This document shows positions 53,902-62,356 of a stretch of DNA of 64,000 nucleotides, in pieces. The DNA is from Paucihalobacter ruber (lineage in GTDB: Bacteria; Bacteroidota; Bacteroidia; Flavobacteriales; Flavobacteriaceae): the NCBI RefSeq assembly GCF_006494535.1, contig NZ_VHIQ01000003.1:1-64000 (forward strand). Reading direction: 5' to 3'. The position numbers and the translations under genes were made by a program. How positions within the stretch are numbered: the stretch's first letter is position 1; each line of letters starts with the position of its first letter. The notes below the pieces were generated by a model. That model was not told where the DNA came from. It ran no database searches and was given only the letters and a program-made list of their open reading frames with translations.

Positions 53902-54837
53902 CTAAGGCGCTGTATAAATGCCTTCTGCAGGAATATCTATAACGTATTTTTTTCTGCTAGAATTATTTAAATGAGGTTCTCTCAACCAGGGATTGTGTAA
54001 TTTTAATATTTTATAGTTAATATTGAAATTCTTGGCGAAGGCGGCAAAATCGGTTACAGCAGTGTCTATCTCTATCTTTCGGGTTGGTATGTGCTGATAC
54101 AAATCTTCCGGCTTAAAATTGAAACCGTAAGTGGTGGGATTATTTATGATTTCCTTTAAAGCAATAATTCTAAAAATGTATCTACCGGTTTCTTCTCCCA
54201 GCAACAAGTCGTAATAATTGTCTGCTTTCTGAATATTTAGTTGTTTACTTATACCACCATTACCGGCGTTATAAGCAGCAGCAGCCAAAGTCCAAGATCC
54301 CAATTTGTTTTTGGATTGCTTAAGATACTTGCAAGCTACATGTGTTGACTTTTCCAAGTGATAGCGTTCATCTACATTTTGATTGATTTCCAAACCAAAT
54401 TCTTTTCCCGTAGCCGGCATAATTTGCCAGAAACCTCTAGCTCCCGCAGGAGAAACAGCATTGGTTAAACCACTTTCTATAACTGCTAAGTATTTAAAAT
54501 CATCGGGGATACCGTGTTCTTTTAAGATGGGTTCAATAATTGGAAAATATTTCTCGGCTCTTTTAAACATTAATAGAGCATTAGATTGCCAATAGGTATT
54601 TACCAATAACTCTCTATCCATACGCTCATAAATATCCGGATTGTGTAATGGGATAGGCTCACCGGCAAAATTCAAATCATTGGGCACTTGTATAGCATAA
54701 ACATTGTATTTGTTAACCGGATCATTTTCAAGAGTTAAAGTCAAATCATTTTCAGGGATGCTCTGAGCTGCAATTATAATTAAACTAATTAAGCAAACTG
54801 CACCGAATGCGGCAAGTATGTGTTTTAGGGTGTTCAT
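53902..54837 (-). CDS. Lytic transglycosylase, SLT/MltD type
   Basis: 311 residues. N-terminal signal anchor (AAFGAVCLISLIIIAAQ). SLT catalytic domain at about 100-240: LAVIESGLTNAVSPAGARGFWQIMPATGKEFGL with catalytic Glu121, and WTLAAAAYNAGNGGI. Cleaves the MurNAc-GlcNAc bond of peptidoglycan with 1,6-anhydro product. No LysM repeats at the C-terminus. Converges with the TPR-like gene, 8 bp apart. Confidence 0.92.
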   Translation of the reverse strand: MNTLKHILAAFGAVCLISLIIIAAQSIPENDLTLTLENDPVNKYNVYAIQVPNDLNFAGEPIPLHNPDIYERMDRELLVNTYWQSNALLMFKRAEKYFPIIEPILKEHGIPDDFKYLAVIESGLTNAVSPAGARGFWQIMPATGKEFGLEINQNVDERYHLEKSTHVACKYLKQSKNKLGSWTLAAAAYNAGNGGISKQLNIQKADNYYDLLLGEETGRYIFRIIALKEIINNPTTYGFNFKPEDLYQHIPTRKIEIDTAVTDFAAFAKNFNINYKILKLHNPWLREPHLNNSSRKKYVIDIPAEGIYTAP

Positions 54838-54889
54838 CTATCAATGGATTTTGTTAGCTAAAGGTATAAAATTCTAGTTTATTAATCTG

Positions 54890-55552
54890 TTAATTAAGAA
54901 TTAGTTTTGGTAGATTTTCATTAAACCATTTGTATTTGTTAATTATCATCACATGCGTACCACCTTTAATTACAATGCAATTACCACCACATGAATCTGG
55001 AAAAACAGCATCTTTATTGCCGTGAATATAAATGGCGTTGGGGTTGGGCTCTGACTGCTCCCAGCACACCATTTCTTTTATCGCCCAATCTAGGTAACGC
55101 TTGTCATCGACTGAAAGGTACTTCTTGTACAATTCAATACGCCTTTTAATAGTTTCACCCAAAACAAACTTTGATAACAAATTAATGCTTCCTACCAATT
55201 GGGTCGGCAATATTTTATATGCTTTGGTAACCTTTAATAACTGTAAATGTTTTGGTAATTCGTGTTTAGATTTAATGCTTGAAACAACAATTAACTTTTT
55301 TACGTCAATACATTTAACCATTTCTTGTACCAGTACACCTCCAAAAGAAACGCCTAAAAGTACCACATTTGGCTGGTCTATCTTTTCGCACATGCGTTTG
55401 GCATAATGGGCTAAGGTTTCATCTTTTTCAGGGATAAACCATTCCAGCCAATGAATTTTAAACTGTTGCTCCGGAAGTTTAATGTTTTCAAAAATTGAAG
55501 GGTTAGCTGCCATTCCGGGCATTAAATAAATATTAACCACTTCTTGTTTCAT
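54890..55552 (-). CDS. Alpha/beta hydrolase
   Basis: 220 residues. Nucleophile elbow GVSFGG with Ser69, a late acid in GNKDAVFPDSCGG and likely catalytic His in KGGTHVMIINKY (near 202). Cytoplasmic, with no signal peptide. Substrate unknown. Upstream, a TAnnTTTG box points the opposite way, at the acetyltransferase-like gene. Confidence 0.8.
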   Translation of the reverse strand: MKQEVVNIYLMPGMAANPSIFENIKLPEQQFKIHWLEWFIPEKDETLAHYAKRMCEKIDQPNVVLLGVSFGGVLVQEMVKCIDVKKLIVVSSIKSKHELPKHLQLLKVTKAYKILPTQLVGSINLLSKFVLGETIKRRIELYKKYLSVDDKRYLDWAIKEMVCWEQSEPNPNAIYIHGNKDAVFPDSCGGNCIVIKGGTHVMIINKYKWFNENLPKLILN

Positions 55553-55571
55553 TGAAGTTTAAAATAATTTG

Positions 55572-55579
55572 TAACTTTG
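55572..55579 (+). promoter_or_regulatory. -7 element of a putative promoter for the acetyltransferase-like gene
   Basis: TAACTTTG fits TAnnTTTG with a TTG 17 bp upstream; the leader would be about 55 nt. Confidence 0.4.
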
Positions 55580-55640
55580 CATATCCTTACTGCAAAAGTA
55601 AAGTATTCTAAGTTTTCCGACTGCTACTAAATAAATTATT

Positions 55641-55937
55641 ATGATAGATTCTGCACAACTCATTGACAATGATTTTTTGCGTCAATTTGAATTAAGGATT
55701 GATGATGAACTGGCTAAAATTGAATATTCACTTCAAGACCGAAAGATTTTTTTAACTAAAATTGAAATTCCCAATTCTGTAGAAGACGAAAGTTTTGAAG
55801 AAGAATTTCTAATCATGGTTTTTGACAACATTAAAGAAAGAAACATTAGCGTAGTACCAACAAGTCCGCAAATAGCCAAATTTGTAAGACGTCATCGTCA
55901 GTATAAACGCATGCTACCTGTTGGTATTAGAATATAA
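55641..55937 (+). CDS. Small GNAT-like N-acetyltransferase (YjdJ type)
   Basis: 98 residues, acidic. Layout (FELRIDDELAKIEYSLQDRKIFLTKIEIPNSVEDESFEEEFLIMVFDNIKE, cited in part, then VVPTSPQIAKFVRRH and the end LPVGIRI) resembles the small Acetyltransf_CG family (PF14542), whose members bind acetyl-CoA in a minimal GNAT fold. Target unknown. A strong terminator follows. Confidence 0.6.
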   Translation: MIDSAQLIDNDFLRQFELRIDDELAKIEYSLQDRKIFLTKIEIPNSVEDESFEEEFLIMVFDNIKERNISVVPTSPQIAKFVRRHRQYKRMLPVGIRI

Positions 55938-55958
55938 CGTAACATTAATTGTATAGGC

Positions 55959-55988
55959 AACCTGAATTGAAAGATTCAGGTTTTTTTA
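55959..55988. terminator. Terminator between the acetyltransferase-like gene and mtaB
   Basis: Perfect 9-bp stem AACCTGAAT / ATTCAGGTT, loop tgaaag, then seven T. The T-run overlaps the mtaB stop codon on the other strand. Confidence 0.85.
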
Positions 55989-57326
55989 TTCAGCTAAAGA
56001 AGCAACAAAGTCAAATCGTACCAAACCATCATCATCTATTTCGGTAAGTTTAATTTTGTGCAAGGTGTTTACCAGTTTTGGATTCCATGGTGCTTTAACT
56101 TTTACGTAATTTTCTGTAAAACCGTGTACGTAACCCATTTTATTTTCACCTTCAAACAAAACAGTTCTTGTGGAACCTAACTGACCTTCATAAAAAGAGC
56201 GCCGCTTTTTTACCGATAAACCTCTCAACATTTTACTGCGTTTGGCTCTTACATTTTTTGGCACCACGTCGGGCATTTCTGCAGCGAGTGTGTTATCTCT
56301 TTCCGAATAGGTAAAAACATGTAAATACGAAATGTCTAATTCATTTAAAAAATGATAGGTCTCTAAAAATAAATCGTCTGTTTCACCCGGAAATCCAACA
56401 ATAACATCTACACCAATACAAGCGTGAGGCATTACTTTTTTTATGGCTGCAACGCGTTCTTGATACAACTCTCGCATGTAACGACGACGCATCAATTTTA
56501 ATAATTGGTTACTGCCACTTTGTAACGGAATATGAAAATGAGGTACAAAAGTTCTACTTTGCGCCACAAAATTAATAGTTTCGTTTTTCAGTAAGTTAGG
56601 CTCGATAGAAGATATTCTAAGTCGCTCGATACCTTCAACCTCATCTAAGGCCATTACCAAATCTAAAAAGGTGTGCTCGTGCTTTTTGTTTCCAAATTCG
56701 CCCTTTCCGTAGTCGCCTATATTAACACCTGTTAAAACAATTTCTTTTATGTTTTGTTCTGAAATTTCTTTGGCATTTTTTAATACATTCTGCAGAGTGT
56801 CGCTTCTTGAAATACCACGAGCCAGCGGAATGGTGCAATAAGTACATTTATAATCGCAGCCATCCTGAACCTTTAAAAAGGCACGGGTTCTATCACCAAT
56901 AGAATAGCTGCCAACGTAGACATCTGCTTCGTCAATTTCGCAAGAATGTATTTGAGCCTCGCCTTTAACTCTGTTAGGATGATCCAATAATTCGTTAACG
57001 TAGGCTGTAATATTAAACTTTTCGGTAGCACCTAACACTAAATCAACGCCATTAACATCGGCCAATTCTTCCGGTTTTAATTGAGCATAGCAGCCAACTG
57101 CCGCTACAAATGCATCGGGATTTACTTTTTGTGCTTGCTTGACAATGGTCTTAAAACGTTTGTCGGCATTATCGGTTACAGAGCAGGTATTAATCACATA
57201 AACATCGGCCTTTTCTTCAAAATCAACCGACTTAAAACCATCGTTTTTAAAACTTCTGGCAATGGTTGACGTTTCTGAAAAATTCAGTTTACATCCTAAG
57301 GTATAAAAGGCTACTTTTTTACTCAT
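55986..57326 (-). CDS. mtaB: tRNA (N6-L-threonylcarbamoyladenosine(37)-C2)-methylthiotransferase MtaB
   Basis: 446 residues. Radical-SAM methylthiotransferase that converts t6A37 to ms2t6A37 in ANN-decoding tRNAs. N-terminal UPF0004 domain begins KVAFYTLGCKLNFSET with the first cluster Cys; the radical-SAM CxxxCxxC is in GCDYKCTYC (about 155-163). IPLQSGSNQLLKLMRRRY and VIVGFPGETDD follow, then a C-terminal TRAM domain (TVLFEGENKMGYVHGFTENYVKVK). The naming as MtaB rather than MiaB or RimO rests on the TLGCKLNFSE start. Confidence 0.93.
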   Translation of the reverse strand: MSKKVAFYTLGCKLNFSETSTIARSFKNDGFKSVDFEEKADVYVINTCSVTDNADKRFKTIVKQAQKVNPDAFVAAVGCYAQLKPEELADVNGVDLVLGATEKFNITAYVNELLDHPNRVKGEAQIHSCEIDEADVYVGSYSIGDRTRAFLKVQDGCDYKCTYCTIPLARGISRSDTLQNVLKNAKEISEQNIKEIVLTGVNIGDYGKGEFGNKKHEHTFLDLVMALDEVEGIERLRISSIEPNLLKNETINFVAQSRTFVPHFHIPLQSGSNQLLKLMRRRYMRELYQERVAAIKKVMPHACIGVDVIVGFPGETDDLFLETYHFLNELDISYLHVFTYSERDNTLAAEMPDVVPKNVRAKRSKMLRGLSVKKRRSFYEGQLGSTRTVLFEGENKMGYVHGFTENYVKVKAPWNPKLVNTLHKIKLTEIDDDGLVRFDFVASLAE

Positions 57327-57397
57327 TAATCTTTATCTTTACCAACGGTGAGCGCACCTAACATACCGTTCGCACACCTATCGTAAAAATTGAACGG

Positions 57398-57405
57398 CAA
57401 AATTA
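57398..57405 (-). promoter_or_regulatory. -7 element of a putative mtaB promoter
   Basis: TAATTTTG on the minus strand, about 72 bp before the mtaB ATG. Confidence 0.4.
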
Positions 57406-57420
57406 CAACATATTAATTAG

Positions 57421-59052
57421 ATGATAAAACCGAGAATAAAAGTTACAAAAGGTTCTTCTTTTGTGTGTTGTCTTGCACTTGTTTTATCAAGCCTATTTTC
57501 CTGCTCTAACATTAAAAATGAAGACGGTTCTCTGCATGTTTTTCGATATAACGAACATAAAAATATTGGTTCGTTAGATCCTGCTTTTGCAAAAGACAAT
57601 GCCGATATTTGGGCTGTTAACCAGCTTTTTAACGGCCTGGTTGAAATGGACGAACAGCTCAATATTAAACCAAGTATCGCCACACGCTGGGATATTGATA
57701 GTTCTGCAACCTCTTACACATTTACACTAAGAAACGATGTCTATTTTCACAAACATCAACTGTTTGGCAATGATTCAACCCGCCGGGTAACCGCAAAAGA
57801 TTTTGAGTATAGCTTAAACCGACTCACCAATCCTAAAATAGCATCGCCGGGTAGCTGGGTTATGCAGCAGGTTGACAACATAGAAGTTTTAAACGATTCA
57901 ATGCTAACGATTAAACTTAAACAGCCATTTCCTGCTTTTTTAGGCTTGTTGAGCATGAAATACTGCAGTGTTGTACCAAAGGAAGTAGTTGAGCATTATG
58001 GTGATGCTTTCAGGTCGCACCCAATCGGTACCGGACCATTTAAATTTAAACGTTGGGAAGAAAACATTAAATTGGTATTCAGAAAAAATGAACTGTATTT
58101 TGAAACCGATATCAATAATCAACAACTACCCTACTTAGAAGCAGTTGCCATAACTTTTTTACCTGATAAACAAAGTGAGTTTTTACAATTTACGCAGGGT
58201 AATTTAGATTTTTTAAACGCTCTGGACACCTCTTACAAAGACGATATTTTAAATGCCGACGGCAGCTTAAACAGCAGATACGAAACAACAACACAAATGC
58301 TGCGTGGACCGTATTTAAATACAGAGTATCTGGCGTTTTTTCTAAAAGCCGAAGTACCCGAAATACAATCAGAACAATTGCGTAAAGCCATTAACCTGGG
58401 TTTCGACCGAAAAAAAATGATGCAATACCTGCGCAATGGTGTTGGGATTCCTGCTAATGGCGGATTTATTCCAAAAGGACTCCCGGGATTTAATCCATCT
58501 GCGGGATACTCTTACCAACCCGAGCAAGCCAAAATACTGGTCGAAGATTTTAAAAAAACTACCGGTATCGCCAACCCAAGTATTACCATTACCACTACCA
58601 GTAACTATTTAGATTTTTGTGAGTTCATTCAGCGGGAATTGCTTAAAATTGGTATAGATGTAAAGGTTGACGTTATGCCGGCATCGGCATTAAAAGACGC
58701 CAAAGCCAATGGTAAATTAGATTTATTCAGAGCCAGTTGGGTAGCCGATTACCCCGATGCTGAAAATTATCTGTCACTTTTCTACAGTAAGAATTTCGCA
58801 CCTAACGGACCCAATTACACACATTTTGAAGATGAAAGTTTTGACAAACTTTACGAAGCATCACTCAGTGTAGCCAATTTAAAAGAACGCGCCACCTACT
58901 ATGCCCAGATGGATAGCCTAATCATGAAGCAAGCGCCTGTTGTAGTATTATTCTATGATGAAGTTGTAAGATTTACCAGAAAAAATATCGAAGGTTTGGG
59001 CATCAACCCCATTAATTTACTCGATTTAAGACAAGTCAGAAAAATACCTTAA
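57421..59052 (+). CDS. Peptide/oligopeptide-type ABC substrate-binding lipoprotein (OppA/DppA family)
   Basis: 543 residues. Lipoprotein signal with Cys28 (LVLSSLFSCSN). SBP_bac_5 domain over most of the length: SLDPAFAKDNADIWAVNQLFNGLVEMD, YTFTLRNDVYFHKHQLFG, VTAKDFEYSLNRL, GTGPFKFKRWEEN and LRKAINLGFDRKKM. Binds peptides or related solutes in the periplasm. No permease or ATPase gene is nearby, so it either uses a distant transporter or acts otherwise. It overlaps the converging GlmU-like gene by 4 bp. Confidence 0.9.
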   Translation: MIKPRIKVTKGSSFVCCLALVLSSLFSCSNIKNEDGSLHVFRYNEHKNIGSLDPAFAKDNADIWAVNQLFNGLVEMDEQLNIKPSIATRWDIDSSATSYTFTLRNDVYFHKHQLFGNDSTRRVTAKDFEYSLNRLTNPKIASPGSWVMQQVDNIEVLNDSMLTIKLKQPFPAFLGLLSMKYCSVVPKEVVEHYGDAFRSHPIGTGPFKFKRWEENIKLVFRKNELYFETDINNQQLPYLEAVAITFLPDKQSEFLQFTQGNLDFLNALDTSYKDDILNADGSLNSRYETTTQMLRGPYLNTEYLAFFLKAEVPEIQSEQLRKAINLGFDRKKMMQYLRNGVGIPANGGFIPKGLPGFNPSAGYSYQPEQAKILVEDFKKTTGIANPSITITTTSNYLDFCEFIQRELLKIGIDVKVDVMPASALKDAKANGKLDLFRASWVADYPDAENYLSLFYSKNFAPNGPNYTHFEDESFDKLYEASLSVANLKERATYYAQMDSLIMKQAPVVVLFYDEVVRFTRKNIEGLGINPINLLDLRQVRKIP

Positions 59053-60224
59053 TCTTTGCGGTATTTCTTGGTCAACTCAAACACGTGCTGTAATATGGCA
59101 GCGTCATCTTCGGTAAACGTAACATGCCTTCTTTCCATAACAATTTTGGCAACTTCAAATGCTTTATCGGTTTTGTAGGTGATAAATCCGCTGCTGCCGC
59201 CCCAAGAGAAACTTGGAATGAAATTTCGGGGAAAACCGCTGCCAAAAATATTGGCACTAACGCCTACAACCGTTCCGGTGTTAAACATGGTATTGATACC
59301 ACACTTACTATGATCGCCCATCATTAAACCGCAAAATTGCAAACCTGTTTTAGCAAATCCTTCGGTATTGTAATCCCACAGTCTTACTTCGGCATAGTTA
59401 TTTTTAAGATTCGAATTGTTGGTGTCGGCTCCTAAATTACACCATTCACCCAACACCGAATTCCCCAGAAATCCGTCGTGGCCTTTGTTGGAATAAGCAA
59501 ACATCACAGAATTATTAACTTCGCCACCAACACGGCAGTGTGGGCCAACAGTGGTTGCGCCGTAAATTTTTGAAGCCATTTTTACAACAGCATGATCACA
59601 TAATGCAAACGGACCGCGAATGACGGAGCCTTCCATAATTTCGGTATCCCGACCAACGTAAATAGGGCCATTTTCGGCGTTTAAGGTTACAAAATTGAGC
59701 TTGGCGCCCGACTCAATAAAAATATTTTCGGCATTAATCACATTCACAGTTGGCGGAATGGGTTGCGATTTCCTGTTGTTGGTAATCAAGTCAAAATCGT
59801 CTTGAATAGCCAAATGATTTTTCGAAAATATATCCCAGGTGTTTTCAATTACAATGCATTCACCTTGATATTCTATAGGTTGAAAGTTGTCAAAATTTTC
59901 AACCTCAACATTCTCTTCAGAATAAAAGGCAATGACTTGTTCATTGTGAAAAATGGCCTGATTACTTTCAAGAGACTTAATCATTTCAACCAATTCGGCA
60001 TTGGGCAGATATGAAGCATTGATCATGATGTTTTGCGGCATTTCAACCATGGGAAACTTTTCAGATAAATAATCTTCGGTAACGGTGGTAATCACGCTAC
60101 ATAAATAAGATTCCCATTTTTCTCTAATAGTTAAGATCCCAACTCTAATATCGGCAACCGGTCTGGTAAAAGTAAAAGGCAATAAATTATTGCGAAAGGG
60201 TCCGTCAAAAAGAATGTAGTTCAT
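59049..60224 (-). CDS. GlmU-family sugar-nucleotide transferase-like protein
   Basis: 391 residues. Begins MNYILFDGPFRNNLLPFTFTRPVADIRVGI, the mark of the NTP_transf_4 family (PF13562), with a short N-terminal nucleotidyltransferase-like domain to about 130. A left-handed beta-helix (about 165-345) follows, with hexapeptide repeats such as YVGRDTEIMEGSVIRGPFAL and SNKGHDGFLGNSVLGEWCNLGA. Probably acts on sugar phosphates for cell-wall or surface glycans. Its exact reaction is not established; distinct from the usual bifunctional GlmU. Confidence 0.85.
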   Translation of the reverse strand: MNYILFDGPFRNNLLPFTFTRPVADIRVGILTIREKWESYLCSVITTVTEDYLSEKFPMVEMPQNIMINASYLPNAELVEMIKSLESNQAIFHNEQVIAFYSEENVEVENFDNFQPIEYQGECIVIENTWDIFSKNHLAIQDDFDLITNNRKSQPIPPTVNVINAENIFIESGAKLNFVTLNAENGPIYVGRDTEIMEGSVIRGPFALCDHAVVKMASKIYGATTVGPHCRVGGEVNNSVMFAYSNKGHDGFLGNSVLGEWCNLGADTNNSNLKNNYAEVRLWDYNTEGFAKTGLQFCGLMMGDHSKCGINTMFNTGTVVGVSANIFGSGFPRNFIPSFSWGGSSGFITYKTDKAFEVAKIVMERRHVTFTEDDAAILQHVFELTKKYRKD

Positions 60225-60279
60225 GAATATCTATTGCTAAAATTACTTAATAATCAAAAGTAGTTCAATTAGGGCACAA

Positions 60280-60315
60280 AAAAAAGCCTTTCATTCGCGT
60301 TTGAATAAAAGGCTT
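60280..60315 (-). terminator. Terminator after rpmE2
   Basis: AAGCCTTT-c-ATTC / GAAT-a-AAAGGCTT around GCGTTT, with a long T-run on the minus strand, 20 bp after the rpmE2 stop. Confidence 0.8.
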
Positions 60316-60334
60316 GTATATGCTTTTACGTAGT

Positions 60335-60586
60335 TTATTTGCTAAACTTGGCGTATTTGTTTTTAAATTTATCGATTCTACCTGCGGTATCAACCAATTT
60401 GGCCTTACCTGTGTAGTATGGATGAGAGGTTCTTGAAATTTCCATTTTAATTAACGGATACTCTACACCATTAACGTCAATAGTCTCGTTGGTGATGGCA
60501 GTTGATTTTGTTAAAAACACATCTTCGTTAGACATATCTTTAAATGCTACAACTCTATAGTTTTCAGGGTGTATACCTTTTTTCAT
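60335..60586 (-). CDS. rpmE2: 50S ribosomal protein L31, type B (bL31B)
   Basis: 83 residues. MKKGIHPENYRVVAFKDMSN start, SRTSHPYYTGKAKLVDTAGRIDKFKNKY ending. It lacks the CxxC zinc motif of the type A form, so it is the zinc-independent variant. Stands alone between its own promoter and terminator. Confidence 0.97.
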   Translation of the reverse strand: MKKGIHPENYRVVAFKDMSNEDVFLTKSTAITNETIDVNGVEYPLIKMEISRTSHPYYTGKAKLVDTAGRIDKFKNKYAKFSK

Positions 60587-60623
60587 TACTTCGCGCTTTA
60601 TAATCGTTGCTTTTTAAGAGGTG

Positions 60624-60653
60624 CAAATTTAGATAAATTTTGTGAGATTGCAA
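60624..60653 (-). promoter_or_regulatory. Promoter of rpmE2
   Basis: Minus strand: TTG, exactly 19 bp, TAAATTTG; -7 box 38 bp before the ATG. Confidence 0.8.
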
Positions 60654-60773
60654 TTATTTTTTCAGATTTTCAGTAGAAAATAAATTTTTACCTATTTACT
60701 AAAACTAAATAGAATTGATATTGTAACAAAATTGTAAATTTATTGACCAACTAACAAACTAAAACAATCAACT

Positions 60774-61304
60774 ATGGAACAACAATTGAAATCTTCAGCT
60801 ATTAATTACGGTATTTATCTGGGTCTGTCTTTAGCCCTTATAAGTGTTTTAATTTATGTAATTAACGCAGAATACGCTATTGCTTGGTGGATTGGTATCA
60901 TAATGTTATTGTTAATTTTAGCATTCGGAATTGTTTCCACAGCCAAATCCAAGGATTTTTTAAATGGTTTCATTTCATTTAAACAGGCCTTTTCATCCTT
61001 TTTCATAACCGTAGCGATAGGCGTTATAATTAATACCGGAATTGGAATTTTAATTTACGGCGTTATCGATACTGAAGCTGCCGTATTCCTTCAGGAGAAA
61101 GGTATTGAAAATACTGTTAGTATGATGGAACGATTTGGCGCACCTCAATCTGAAATTGACAAAACAATCGATTCCATGTCCGGTGAAAACTCGTTTTCTA
61201 TTATGAATCAATTAAAAGCAATTGCTTATCAATTGGTTTTTTACGCAGTAATTGGATTGATTGTCGCTGCCTTTATGAAAAAAAAGAATCCTGATTTAGC
61301 TTAA
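60774..61304 (+). CDS. DUF4199 family membrane protein
   Basis: 176 residues with four hydrophobic segments (about 13-30, 36-54, 72-95 and 148-168). Layout and FLNGFISFKQAFSSFFITVAIGVIINTGIGILIYGVID-type centre (cited in part) match DUF4199, common in Bacteroidota. It lies 37 bp before a glycosyltransferase gene on the same strand, often its neighbour in flavobacteria. Function unknown. Confidence 0.85.
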   Translation: MEQQLKSSAINYGIYLGLSLALISVLIYVINAEYAIAWWIGIIMLLLILAFGIVSTAKSKDFLNGFISFKQAFSSFFITVAIGVIINTGIGILIYGVIDTEAAVFLQEKGIENTVSMMERFGAPQSEIDKTIDSMSGENSFSIMNQLKAIAYQLVFYAVIGLIVAAFMKKKNPDLA

Positions 61305-61341
61305 TTTTTTTTAACTATTTTTGACTGCAGATAGTTAAACT

Positions 61342-62292
61342 ATGGATATATCGGTAGTCATACCTTTACTTAACGAAGAAGAATCACTCAAAGAACTACA
61401 CGATTGGATTGCAAATGTTATGCAAGTCAATCGTTTTTCTTATGAAATTATTTTTATTGACGATGGTAGTACTGATAATTCGTGGGAAATCATTGAAAAA
61501 TTGGTCAAAGCCAATTCAAATGTAAAAGGTATTCAATTTTTAAGAAACTACGGAAAATCTCAGGCCTTACACGCTGGTTTTGCCAAAGCACAGGGCAATG
61601 TGGTGATAACCATGGATGCCGATTTACAGGACAACCCCGAAGAGATCCCCGAACTATACCAAATGATTGTTGTCGATCAAATGGATATGGTTTCAGGTTG
61701 GAAGAAAAAACGGTACGATGCTGTTTTTACCAAAAATCTACCTTCCAAATTATTTAATTGGGCCGCTAGAAAGACATCGGGTGTAAAACTTAAAGATTTT
61801 AATTGCGGACTTAAAGCCTACAACAAGAATGTTGTTAAAAATATTGAAGTTAGAGGCGAAATGCATCGTTATATTCCGGTGTTGGCAAAAAATGCCGGAT
61901 TTCAGAAAATTGGCGAAAAAGTTGTAAAACACCAGGCACGTAAATATGGTAAAACCAAATTTGGTGCCGAACGATTTATTTACGGATTTTTAGACTTAAT
62001 AACCATATGGTTCTTATCGCGTTTCGGCAAAAGACCAATGCATTTATTTGGTGCTTTGGGTGTGTTAATGTTTATAATTGGTTTTGCTTTCGCACTGTTT
62101 TTAGGGATTGATAAGCTGTTTTTTAATCCCTTAGGAAGACTTATTACACAACGACCCCAATTTTATCTGTCGCTCGCCACCATGATTATTGGCAGCCAAT
62201 TCTTTATTGCAGGATTTTTAGGCGAACTGATACTAAGAACTAAAGATGCCAAAAATCGCTACTTAATCAAAAAGGAATTAAACCTTAATTAA
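61342..62292 (+). CDS. Family 2 glycosyltransferase with C-terminal membrane pair (DPM1/GtrB type)
   Basis: 316 residues. GT-A fold with VVIPLLNEEESLKEL (5-19), IDDGSTDNSW (39-48) and the metal site DADLQD (92-97). Two C-terminal membrane segments (about 232-255 and 273-297) anchor it. Probably transfers a sugar from a nucleotide to polyprenyl phosphate on the cytoplasmic face. Co-directional with the DUF4199 gene; a phospho-sugar mutase gene follows, which could supply sugar 1-phosphate. Confidence 0.9.
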   Translation: MDISVVIPLLNEEESLKELHDWIANVMQVNRFSYEIIFIDDGSTDNSWEIIEKLVKANSNVKGIQFLRNYGKSQALHAGFAKAQGNVVITMDADLQDNPEEIPELYQMIVVDQMDMVSGWKKKRYDAVFTKNLPSKLFNWAARKTSGVKLKDFNCGLKAYNKNVVKNIEVRGEMHRYIPVLAKNAGFQKIGEKVVKHQARKYGKTKFGAERFIYGFLDLITIWFLSRFGKRPMHLFGALGVLMFIIGFAFALFLGIDKLFFNPLGRLITQRPQFYLSLATMIIGSQFFIAGFLGELILRTKDAKNRYLIKKELNLN

Positions 62293-62328
62293 TCACTTTT
62301 TTTTGCTAAAGTCTTAGCGCTAATTCAT

Positions 62329-62336
62329 TAAATTTG
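62329..62336 (+). promoter_or_regulatory. -7 element of a putative promoter for the phospho-sugar mutase gene
   Basis: TAAATTTG matches TAnnTTTG, 20 bp before the ATG at 62357; a TTTG lies 23 bp further upstream, longer than ideal. Confidence 0.4.
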
Positions 62337-62356
62337 ACAATCAAAACCTAATTGAA

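Noticed and set aside
57327..57370. 12-codon leader peptide (MLGALTVGKDKD) whose stop overlaps the mtaB ATG
   Set aside because: The TAATG overlap is suggestive, but the ORF is very short with no regulatory codon run; chance is likely.
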